The notes under the pieces were generated by a model. That model searched no databases, had not been told where the DNA came from, and saw nothing but the letters and a program-made list of their open reading frames with translations. 64,000 nucleotides of DNA from the NCBI GenBank assembly GCA_965116195.1, contig OZ220491.1:868001-932000 (forward strand), given 5' to 3'. The DNA is from Aldehydirespirator sp965116195. Lineage in GTDB: Bacteria > Actinomycetota > Acidimicrobiia > Acidimicrobiales > Aldehydirespiratoraceae. This document shows positions 10,869 through 18,693 of the stretch, piece after piece (positions within the stretch are counted from its first letter, which is position 1; each line of letters opens with the position of its first letter). The position numbers and the translations under genes are program-made.

Positions 10869-13027
10869 GGTTGGCGGGCTTTCGGTGCGAGCTCGCCTGA
10901 AATTGCCAGAGCGCGTTCAGTGGCGGCGATGTCAGTGTCCGTGAAAGGCCTTGTCAAGCCCAACTCGGCCGGCTCGGGCTCTCGGGCTGCCGCAACCTCA
11001 GCCGCGTGCTCGGCTCGGGCATCGGTGCGCCACGGCAAAAAGCGCGCAAAGCCCCTGCCCATCTCGGCCACCGCGCCCGCGGGTCGCAGCACCATCGCCA
11101 CAGCCATGAGACCCGGGCCGAGCACCTCAAGCGCGGTCAGCCAACTCAGATCCCAGAAGTCCTTCAACACGATGAACAGCACCGTGTTGACCCCGCCGAA
11201 CAATGCCGCCGCCGGCAAGGACACACCGCCGACGGCCAACAGCAGCACTATCGGCAAGCCGACCAGCAGTTCAAATTGCAACACATTGAGAGTGCCCAAC
11301 TGCACTCCCAGAAGCGCCCCACCAAACCCGGCCATGGCCGCAGACAGCACAAACACACCGATCTTGGCTCCGTTGACGTTGATGCCCAGAGTTGCTGCGG
11401 CGGCCTCACTGTCGTTGACCGCCACCCAGCGTCTGCCCCACATGCTGCGCCGCAGCGTCACCAGTCCTGTCACCATCACCCCGAACACGGCGGTCAAAAA
11501 CAGCAGGTAGCCGCGTCCGGTTCCCTCCAAGTGCCAGCCGAAGATCCTCAGCGGTGAGAATTGCCGACCCCCGAGATTGGGATCAATCAGCAGGGTCTGG
11601 GTAAACACCAACAGTTCAAAGCCACGCGCAAAGGCCATTGATGCCAGTGCCAGGTACAGCCCCTGGAGCCGTACTGCGGGCAATGCCATCGCTGCGCCCA
11701 CCGGGGCGGTGAGCAGCGCCGCGAAGGCCAGACCCCACGCCGACCCGCTGTCACCGGCCACCTTCATGAAGGCAACGGCTCCGACACCGGCAAAGGCGAT
11801 CGGTGCGAAGGAAACCTGTCCGGCCCAGCCCGTGAGGGGTACCAGTGACAACATGATGATGGCGGTCACCATCATGGTCACGCCTCGGTTGATCCCGACT
11901 GATGACCAGGCATCAGTGAACGGCAAGGTACCGCCCGTCCAGGCCAGCACCAGCACAAACACCACGAGCACGCCGATGCTGGAGTCCTTCACGGTGGTCA
12001 ACCTCAGGTTGCGACGGGCCAGCCCGGCCGACACTCCGCGTGTCTTGAGCTGCGCCTGGGGCAGCAGGATCACCACCACGAACAGCAGGATCGTGGGTAG
12101 TGCCTCGGACATGTTGGCAAAGCCGTCGTCAAAGGACAAGAAGCGGCGGATGTACTGTTGTCCCAGACCGAGCATCAGCGCTCCGGCGAATGTCCAGGGC
12201 AGGCTCCGCAGCCGCCCCACCGCTGCTGCGGCGAAAGCGTCGATGACCACCAGAGCCAGGATCTCCACCACCAGCTGGGTTTCCGGCGCGATCAGTATTC
12301 CGGCGACAGCAGCAAGCGACGACCCGATTGCCCACGCAGTGGCCGACACGACCTCGTGGTTGGCACCATTCAGCGCGGCAAGGGGGCGGCTGTCAACCAC
12401 GGCTCGCATTGCCACTCCCAGCCGGGCTCTGAACAACAGCAGTCGCAAACCGATGGCGATACCCGCGGCCACAGCAATCGTGATGAGGCGATGCCAGGTG
12501 ACAGTGATGCCGAGCACTTCAAAACCGGTATGGCCAAAGAAGGGCAACATGGTGCGACCCCGGTCGCCTTTCCACTGTGTTGCAGCCAAGCCCATGAAGG
12601 TGACCATCAGGCCCACTGTCACCATGAGTTGAAGTACCAGAGGAACATTTTGAAGGCGGCGCAGGACAGTGCGGTCAAGCACGATCCCACCCAGCGGCGC
12701 AAGCACCAAAACCACCAGGATCAGTGCCAACGGTGTCGGCCAGTCGCGGTTGACCCGCAGTTCCCAGTACAGGAAGGCCCAGTACATGCCGATGGCACCC
12801 TGAGCAAAGTTGAAGACTCCGGTGGTGGTGTAGACCACCACCAGGCCACTGGCTGACACCGCGTAGATCGCACCGAGGCTCAGGCCAGCCACCAACATGC
12901 CGCCGACATTGCTGGTCGAGACAGGGGCACCGGCCCACGCCGCCACCGAGAGCACCACGACCCCCACCGCCAGCGCGCCGATGACGATCATCAGGCGAGG
13001 ACGCAACGCCGTGTTTGTGTGCCTCAC
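10865..13027 (-). CDS. livHM: fused branched-chain amino-acid permease LivH-LivM
   Basis: 720-aa membrane protein combining both permeases. The N-terminal half is LivH-like (GLSLGAIYAVSASGLVVVY, then GVFNFAQGAIGM). After about residue 330 a LivM-like half follows (PLTGWAGQVSFAPIAFAGVGA). It has many hydrophobic segments and a charged C-terminal tail ending KARQP. It lies between the solute-binding protein and LivG and is coupled to livG through the repeat-built linker. Confidence 0.9.
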   Translation of the reverse strand: MRHTNTALRPRLMIVIGALAVGVVVLSVAAWAGAPVSTSNVGGMLVAGLSLGAIYAVSASGLVVVYTTTGVFNFAQGAIGMYWAFLYWELRVNRDWPTPLALILVVLVLAPLGGIVLDRTVLRRLQNVPLVLQLMVTVGLMVTFMGLAATQWKGDRGRTMLPFFGHTGFEVLGITVTWHRLITIAVAAGIAIGLRLLLFRARLGVAMRAVVDSRPLAALNGANHEVVSATAWAIGSSLAAVAGILIAPETQLVVEILALVVIDAFAAAAVGRLRSLPWTFAGALMLGLGQQYIRRFLSFDDGFANMSEALPTILLFVVVILLPQAQLKTRGVSAGLARRNLRLTTVKDSSIGVLVVFVLVLAWTGGTLPFTDAWSSVGINRGVTMMVTAIIMLSLVPLTGWAGQVSFAPIAFAGVGAVAFMKVAGDSGSAWGLAFAALLTAPVGAAMALPAVRLQGLYLALASMAFARGFELLVFTQTLLIDPNLGGRQFSPLRIFGWHLEGTGRGYLLFLTAVFGVMVTGLVTLRRSMWGRRWVAVNDSEAAAATLGINVNGAKIGVFVLSAAMAGFGGALLGVQLGTLNVLQFELLVGLPIVLLLAVGGVSLPAAALFGGVNTVLFIVLKDFWDLSWLTALEVLGPGLMAVAMVLRPAGAVAEMGRGFARFLPWRTDARAEHAAEVAAAREPEPAELGLTRPFTDTDIAATERALAISGELAPKARQP

Positions 13028-13190
13028 CTGATCAGTGCCCGCTCGGTCATTTACACGCCGTCGGGGGTGGAGGTTGTGGATGCCGTTTTGTTGCTCAGCA
13101 TCTGATCAGTGCCCGCAGGGTTTTCTGCCACCGCACCGGGTTTGGCCGGGCCTCAGATGCTGAAACGGTCAAGCCGTACCTGTCGGCTCG

Positions 13191-14780
13191 TTACTTCAGG
13201 TTCTCATTCGCATAAGCCGCCGCGTCAACCGTCAAAGGAACCCTGTTTCTGGGGTCGCAGTCGAACGTGCCGGGCTCCTCAGGATGGATCCGCACGAACT
13301 CCTGACCCTGGATCTGCAACAGCACGTAGCAGTCGTTGCCCACGCCGTCAACGGGGTTCGTTGTGCCGAGCATGCCGTTGGCGTCAAAGCTGGTGATGGT
13401 GTTGAGGACATCCAGCAAGTTCTGTCGGGTGATGGCGTTGATATCGCCGGTTGACTCAACGATCTGGTTGACGGCTTGCTCAAGCAGGACTCCTGATGCC
13501 CAGGCGTTGGCCGCGAATGCCGATGCATTGCCGTCCATCCCTTCCACGAAGTCCCGCAACTCGGCGTTGGCGTCAGCCTCCTCGAAGGGAAGATGAAATA
13601 TGGACATGTATGTGCCGTCCTCAACGCCTCCGCCGGTCTCAAATATTGCCCGGTCGTAGCACGCGAGGGTGCATTCCCAGATGTCCACCTCCACACCTTG
13701 TGCCGCTGCCTCACTGCGGAACTTGACGAGTGACGGCAGGTCAGATCCAGAACGGACAAAGTTGGCACCGGACTCTCGCACGGCCTGCACCAGTTCGATG
13801 TAATCGGGCTGTGGCGCACTTCCGCTCATGGCGTACTCGCCGTGGGAGACCACGCCCAGACCCTCAACGGCTGCGAGCACCGTGGTCACCCCGGTGATTC
13901 TTGTGGAAGGCAGATCGCCCGGAATCAAAAAGACACCCTCAAGGTTCGGTTCAAGGTTTTCCTGGAACCAGATGATGTGTCCGAGACGTTCCCCGTACTG
14001 ACGCTCGCCCCCCTCGTAGGGACATGCTCCCTGCGGCGCGATTATGGCGAACGTGTTGGCGCTGCACTGGTGGACGACTTCTGTGGTCAGTTGCGCTATG
14101 TCGGGCAGGCCGATGGGGTTGCCCTCGTGGTCCGGACAGGTGTTGATGTTCTCGGTGTCATACACAAAGAGTGCAGTGTTGCCGACCATGGCCAGCGCGT
14201 TGTCACAGGCAAAGAGTTGGGCGTTCACCGACTCAGACGGGTTGAGCAGTGTGTCGAACTGCTCCACCCGAACCTGTCGGCAGGCCAGTCCGCCGCTGGA
14301 GTTGACATGCTCGGCCCAGGCGGACATGCCGTCAAAGGCACCCTGGAACAAGCCTGGAGCGAGCGGCGTGTCAACATCGGCACCCACGACCACAACGATT
14401 TCTTCGGCACCTACTCCGATCTCGACTTCTTCGGGCGTGGCCGTGTCGCAGATGTCAACCTCGGGTTCCGGTTCGGGTTGGGGATCGTCGGTGCCGTCCG
14501 GTTCATCAGTGTCGGGTTCTGTGGGATCATCGCCGACCGTGGTGTCGCTGTCGTCGGGTTCGTCAGGCGTGACCGGCTCTTCTGGCTCCTCACCCATGAT
14601 GTCCTCAAAGGTCTCGCCGCCGTCCTCACCTGTTGTGTCAGCCGGAGCCCGCGTGGTGGTGGCAGCAACGTCGGCATCCCCGGCCGTCGTGTCGTCTCCG
14701 TCGTCATCTCCACAGGCTGCGGCCATGAGCCCGAGAGCCAGCAGCATTGTCAAGACTCGTGACAACTTGCTTCTTGACAT
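13191..14780 (-). CDS. ABC transporter substrate-binding lipoprotein (LivK-like)
   Basis: Extracytoplasmic receptor for the liv transporter. The start MSRSKLSRVL is chosen for the strong GGAGGG about 7 bases upstream; a longer frame exists. A lipoprotein signal peptide ends in the lipobox LMAAAC with C23 as lipidation site. An acidic Asp/Glu/Pro/Thr-rich linker (about 24-110) precedes a periplasmic-binding fold (PLAPGLFQGAFDGMSAWAEHVN..). First gene of the cluster, so the promoter is expected just upstream. The ligand cannot be told from sequence. Confidence 0.88.
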   Translation of the reverse strand: MSRSKLSRVLTMLLALGLMAAACGDDDGDDTTAGDADVAATTTRAPADTTGEDGGETFEDIMGEEPEEPVTPDEPDDSDTTVGDDPTEPDTDEPDGTDDPQPEPEPEVDICDTATPEEVEIGVGAEEIVVVVGADVDTPLAPGLFQGAFDGMSAWAEHVNSSGGLACRQVRVEQFDTLLNPSESVNAQLFACDNALAMVGNTALFVYDTENINTCPDHEGNPIGLPDIAQLTTEVVHQCSANTFAIIAPQGACPYEGGERQYGERLGHIIWFQENLEPNLEGVFLIPGDLPSTRITGVTTVLAAVEGLGVVSHGEYAMSGSAPQPDYIELVQAVRESGANFVRSGSDLPSLVKFRSEAAAQGVEVDIWECTLACYDRAIFETGGGVEDGTYMSIFHLPFEEADANAELRDFVEGMDGNASAFAANAWASGVLLEQAVNQIVESTGDINAITRQNLLDVLNTITSFDANGMLGTTNPVDGVGNDCYVLLQIQGQEFVRIHPEEPGTFDCDPRNRVPLTVDAAAYANENLK

Positions 14781-15214
14781 GAATAACCCTCCTACAGTGA
14801 CCTGATGGCAAAACCCTGGTGGCACGCCCTCACGTTTGTGTATAGGTCTACCACACTCTTGTGACACTGGTGTGATCCTTGTGACAGTGCCATGCCAGTT
14901 TCGCTGCTTGGTTAATGGTCATGGTGGCGCTTGCTCAGGTTGCCCTCGGCGCTGGGCAGATCATGGGTGAAGCCTCCTGACCGGGGGCGCAAAGAAGTCA
15001 ACGGTGCCCTTGCTGCCAGGGTGCTCCTTGATGCCTCCTGACCGGGGGCGCGAAGAAGTCAACCGGGGCTTTCGCCTTCGGCGGTGAGGCCGTCCAATGC
15101 GTGAAGCCCTTCAGCAGGCGGCCTGCCCGTCAACTCGGGGGTCAGGGTCCGAGAGTCAGGGCATGCTTGCGCCTCCGCCGTCGGGGACGCTGGTCAGGGG
15201 GTCAGGGTCCAGGA
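14781..15214. other. intergenic region with short direct repeats
   Basis: Presumed promoter region of the liv cluster. Two copies of GCCTCCTGACCGGGGGCGC(A/G)AAGAAGTCAAC lie at about 14972 and 15032, and partial copies of GGGGTCAGGGTCC lie close to the stop of the TauE-like gene (15140-15212), resembling duplications of that gene's end. No gene seen. Confidence 0.55.
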
Positions 15215-15955
15215 TCAGGTAAGAGCACGAATGCACAGCAGCGTGGCCGCCGCGGCAAGCACACCGAGCACGGTCAGGTCAAAAGCCTCGTCTGACAGAC
15301 GGCGGCGCAGTCGTTCACCCACCGGCAGCAACGCGACCACCGGCACCAGAGCCACCGCCGCAGTTGTCAGTCGTGCAGAGTTGTACGCGCCCACGGCAAC
15401 CTGTGTCGTGAGTTGGCTCACCCCGGCAATCAAGAACAGGCTGGTCAACGACAAGATGTAGGCGTTGCGCCGGATACCACAGGCGTTCAGCCACGAGGCC
15501 AGCAGTGGCCCGGGCATGCCGATCACGCCCTGCAACAGCCCGGCCAGCAGTCCTATGACCGGGGTCGCCCGGCGGGCCGCCATCGCAGGCACGAAGGCTT
15601 GTTTGAACCACAGAACCCTTGCCCCGTACAACAGCACCGACAGCACGATCAGCGCCACCAGCGGCTGCTCGGACACCGACACCAGCACGAATGTGCCCAG
15701 CATCGTGCCGATCACTGCCGTCACAGCCAGCATCGCCAAGTTGCTGGTCTCAGCAAGGGCGTGGCGGCTGCGCCAGGCGAGCAGGACATTGGACACAGCC
15801 GTGGGCAGTGTCATGGCCACAACAGCGGTCTCCAAACCGGTTGTGGAGGCCACGATGGGGATGGCAACAAGGGGATAGCCGATCCCGACCGTGCTCTTCA
15901 CCAACATGCCGATGCTTGATGCCACCAGCACCAACAACAACTCCGACAAGCTCAT
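15215..15955 (-). CDS. TauE/SafE-family membrane permease
   Basis: 246-aa integral membrane protein with about seven to eight hydrophobic segments. The N-terminal pattern LLVLVASSIGMLVKSTVGIGYPLVAIPI and the repeated GLLAGLLQGVIGMPGPLLA match the two half-repeats of sulfite-exporter-type permeases. The substrate is unknown; the family exports sulfite, sulfoacetate and similar anions. Its ATG overlaps the TGA of a 10-codon micro-ORF, the last link of a chain that starts at the NTF2-like gene stop. Confidence 0.85.
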   Translation of the reverse strand: MSLSELLLVLVASSIGMLVKSTVGIGYPLVAIPIVASTTGLETAVVAMTLPTAVSNVLLAWRSRHALAETSNLAMLAVTAVIGTMLGTFVLVSVSEQPLVALIVLSVLLYGARVLWFKQAFVPAMAARRATPVIGLLAGLLQGVIGMPGPLLASWLNACGIRRNAYILSLTSLFLIAGVSQLTTQVAVGAYNSARLTTAAVALVPVVALLPVGERLRRRLSDEAFDLTVLGVLAAAATLLCIRALT

Positions 15956-16170
15956 TCTGTAGGTGTTGTCTGACTCATTCTCATTCTGCGGGTACTGTGC
16001 GGCCCGGCCAGGTGAGGTGAGGTGTTGTCTGACTCATTCTCATTGTGTGGGTACTGTGCGGCCCGGCCAGGTGAGGTGAGGTGTTGTCTGACTCATTCTC
16101 ATTGTGTGGGTACTGTGCGGCCCGGCCAGGTGAGGTGTTGTCTGAAGCGCTGTCTGGCTCACCTCGTCAT
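15952..16170 (-). repeat. chain of four coupled micro-ORFs (59-bp repeats) between the NTF2-like and TauE genes
   Basis: From the NTF2-like stop: ATGA opens MTR (16170-16159), GTGA opens a 40-aa ORF (16162-16040), ATGA opens a 20-aa ORF (16043-15981), ATGA opens a 10-aa ORF (15984-15952), and ATGA opens TauE. The repeats carry MRMSQTTP, a degenerate version of the TauE start. Every link is a 4-base stop-start overlap. Confidence 0.8.
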
Positions 16171-16847
16171 CTGTTCCAGTCCAGGCCTGCCTGGTGTAGT
16201 CCCCAGATTTCAGCGATGCGCCCATCAGCTATCCGGTACTGGGCGATCCACGCCAGGGTTGTGGGCGCTGCGTTGGCCAGGCTCACACAGCGCAGAGTCA
16301 GGCGCACCCACACTGTCGCGCCATCGGTGACGAGTGCGTCGATGGCCACCTCGCAGGCTCTGAGCGCCTCGAAAGCCCCGGCCAGTCGGCGGCGGAGTTC
16401 AGCGCGCGTCAGCGTATGAGTTCCCTCGGCAGTGTGTCTTGTCACAGGGTCAGCAACAAGATCCTCCAGAGCGTCAAGATCGCCCGACAGCCAGATTCTC
16501 TCCCAGTAGCCGCGCACAATGGTCTCCGGGTCTGCTGCTGTGTCCGCCGTGTCTGTGCCCGTGTCCGCCGGGTCTGCTGCTGTGTCCGCCGGGTCTGTGC
16601 CCGTGTCCGCCGGGTCTGCTGCTGTGTCCGCCGGGTCTGTGCCCGTGTCCGCCGGGTCTGCTGCTGTGTCCGCCGTGTCTGTGCCCGTGTCCGCCGGGTC
16701 TGCTGCTGTGTCCGCCGTGTCTGTGCCCGTGTCCGCCGGGTCTGCTGCTGTGTCCGCCGTGTCTGTGCCCGATACCTTGTCTTGGCGGGATGCGCCGGGA
16801 ACGTCGGATGCACCGGGTACGGCGTTTGAGCGGTGTGCAACTTCCAT
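16167..16847 (-). CDS. NTF2/SnoaL-like protein with repeat-rich N-terminus
   Basis: The start MEVAHRSNAV is fixed by AGGAGG six bases upstream. Residues about 25-105 are a low-complexity tract of 14-residue units (TADTAADPADTGTD and PADTAADPADTGTD), 5.5 copies. The C-terminal ~115 residues are a cone-shaped NTF2/SnoaL-like domain: YWERIWLSGDLDALEDLV, then RHTAEGTHTLTRAEL and a TLRCVSLANAAPTTLAWIA beta strand. The function could be a small-ligand isomerase or binding protein; the sequence does not say which. Confidence 0.75.
   Translation of the reverse strand: MEVAHRSNAVPGASDVPGASRQDKVSGTDTADTAADPADTGTDTADTAADPADTGTDTADTAADPADTGTDPADTAADPADTGTDPADTAADPADTGTDTADTAADPETIVRGYWERIWLSGDLDALEDLVADPVTRHTAEGTHTLTRAELRRRLAGAFEALRACEVAIDALVTDGATVWVRLTLRCVSLANAAPTTLAWIAQYRIADGRIAEIWGLHQAGLDWNR
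16540..16772 (-). repeat. 42-bp tandem repeat inside the NTF2-like gene
   Basis: About 5.5 units of 42 bp, in frame, encoding alternating Thr-Ala-Asp and Pro-Ala-Asp tracts. Units are almost identical, so copy number is likely to vary. Confidence 0.85.
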
Positions 16848-16994
16848 TGTCGCCTCCTGGTCTCTGTCTAGAGGTACTGGCCTCTTGTCCTTTGCAAGCC
16901 TTCGCAAAATCGTGGGGTGGGGGGTGGTTGAGGTTCTTGTGTGAGGGGGGACTTGCTTGTTGTCTCTTGTTGCGGTTTTGGCCCCCATAGTGCC

Positions 16995-17145
16995 GCATGG
17001 TGCCTCAGAGTGTCGTGTCGGCTGGGGTTTGTTGTGCGCATACAAGGCATACACATTCGTTCAACGCCTCAGAGTGTCGTCTCGGCTGCGGGTCGGCGCG
17101 GGTTTCGAGCTGGTCACGGGCTTTGGTGCTGAGGTCGATGCCCCC
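16995..17145 (-). repeat. duplicated ends of the MFS gene
   Basis: CTCAGAGTGTCGTCTCGGCTG, the complement of the MFS C-terminus AAETTL plus stop, occurs at the gene end and again near 17069 and 17000. The intervening DNA shows no other gene. Confidence 0.65.
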
Positions 17146-18384
17146 TCAGAGTGTCGTCTCGGCTGCGGGTCGGCGCGGGTCGGTCAGATGTGCCACTGCC
17201 AACACCGCCAGCACCAGCACTCCGAGGCCGACCAGGGTGGCTCGAATGCCCACAGCATCGGCAATGACACCGATGGGCAGTGCCGCGATGGCAAAACCCG
17301 AGAAGCTGAGCATCAGCAGGCTCTGCACCCGTCCGTGGTACTCAACCGGTGCCAGCGTCAGAACCAGCGAGTTGTTGAGCGCTTGGAACACGCTTGAACT
17401 GGCACCCACCAACGTCATCACGGCCAGCGCCGCGTAGAAGTTAGGCATCACGGCAAACACTGCCAGTGACAGACCGAAGGCCAGCGCGGCTCGCATCTGG
17501 AACGGGCGGAGTTGTCGCCTGGCAACGTTGGCCAATGCCACTGATCCCGACAGGGCACCCACCGCGGCAGCCGTGTTGAGCAGTCCAAAACCGGCGGAGC
17601 CGGTACCAAAAACCTGCTCTGCCACCACCGGCAGAAACGCAATATGGGGGAAGCCGATCAGTACCACGCCGAAGGAGACGGCCAGCAGGTGCATGACATC
17701 GGGTCGTGAGCGCACGAAGCGCAGGCCGTCGGTGATGTCGCCCAGGGCGCTGCGGCCCGAACTGCTGCTGGGTGCTCCGACTGGCAGACCAACCAGCAGG
17801 GCCAGGCTGATCGTGCTGCACGCGCCGGCGGTGAAGAAGACTCCGGCCACGCCGAAGTAGGCCACGCCTATCAGCGCTCCGGCGGCGGCGGGGCCGGCAA
17901 CCCGGGCCAGCTGCACGGTGGACATGGACAAGAACACGGCGTTTGTGACGGTGTCGCGGCCTACCACATCGGCAATGAATGCGAGCCGGGCGGGTGCCAG
18001 GATTGATATGGCTGCGCCCTGTGCCGTGCTTGCCAACAGCAGCATCCAGTATGTCTCGTTGTTGGTGGCTGCGGCCGCGCCGAGACAGACGGGCGTGATC
18101 GTCTGGATGATGCCCACCACCGCCAGCACGTTGCGTTTGGCGAAACGGTCAGCGATCATGCCGCCGTAGGGGATGGCCACGATGCTGAACAGGCCGAACA
18201 CGAGCATCACTCCGCCGAGTCCGGTGTTGGTGCCGGTCAACTCAAAGGCGAGCCAGGCACGGGCAATGACCGCTATCTGCATGGCCAGAAAGGTGAACAG
18301 TCCGCCTATGAAGAGTCTGCGGTAGTGGCGGTTGTGCAAGGCCGCGAAGCGCCCTGAGGGTCTGGGTTTCGCGGTTTCGTGCAT
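17146..18384 (-). CDS. major facilitator superfamily transporter
   Basis: 412 aa with about twelve membrane segments. The motif-A-like loop GGMIADRFAKRNVLAVVG between segments 2 and 3 and the PVEYHGRVQSLLMLSFSGFA segment place it in the MFS_3/enterobactin-exporter-like group of drug or metabolite exporters. The substrate is unknown. A 215-bp piece (17642-17856) is duplicated at 21422-21635. Confidence 0.85.
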   Translation of the reverse strand: MHETAKPRPSGRFAALHNRHYRRLFIGGLFTFLAMQIAVIARAWLAFELTGTNTGLGGVMLVFGLFSIVAIPYGGMIADRFAKRNVLAVVGIIQTITPVCLGAAAATNNETYWMLLLASTAQGAAISILAPARLAFIADVVGRDTVTNAVFLSMSTVQLARVAGPAAAGALIGVAYFGVAGVFFTAGACSTISLALLVGLPVGAPSSSSGRSALGDITDGLRFVRSRPDVMHLLAVSFGVVLIGFPHIAFLPVVAEQVFGTGSAGFGLLNTAAAVGALSGSVALANVARRQLRPFQMRAALAFGLSLAVFAVMPNFYAALAVMTLVGASSSVFQALNNSLVLTLAPVEYHGRVQSLLMLSFSGFAIAALPIGVIADAVGIRATLVGLGVLVLAVLAVAHLTDPRRPAAETTL

Positions 18385-18693
18385 CCGCCAGCGTACCCGC
18401 GTGACACCGCCAGCCCATCTGATCGTTGTGCCGGTTGGTTCGGGTTGTTCGTGCCGGTTGGTCCGGGTTGTTCGTGCCGGTTGGCGCGGGTTGTTCGTGC
18501 TGGTTGGTCGGGGTTGTTCGTGCCGGCTGGTCGGGATGCTTCGACTTTGTTGGTCAGTGTGACATCCGCCGGAGATGCCACACAGTGTCGCCTACTGTTG
18601 GGTCACACCGGGATCATCAGCGATGAGGGTGTCAGTGGGGTGATCTCAAGGATGATCGCAGTTGGGGTGCTGGGATCATCAGCGGTGAGGGTG
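18385..18693. repeat. intergenic region with ~24-bp tandem repeats
   Basis: About five degenerate units of GTTGTTCGTGCCGGTTGGTC lie at 18425-18537. Two copies of GGGATCATCAGCG(A/G)TGAGGGTGTCA occur at about 18610 and 18671. No gene recognised. Confidence 0.6.

Noticed and set aside
11577..12632. Long + strand ORFs over the liv cluster (also 8703-9602 and 12158-12856)
   Set aside because: They are antisense shadows of livHM, livF and the small membrane gene, caused by GC-rich third positions, with no motif or ribosome-binding site.
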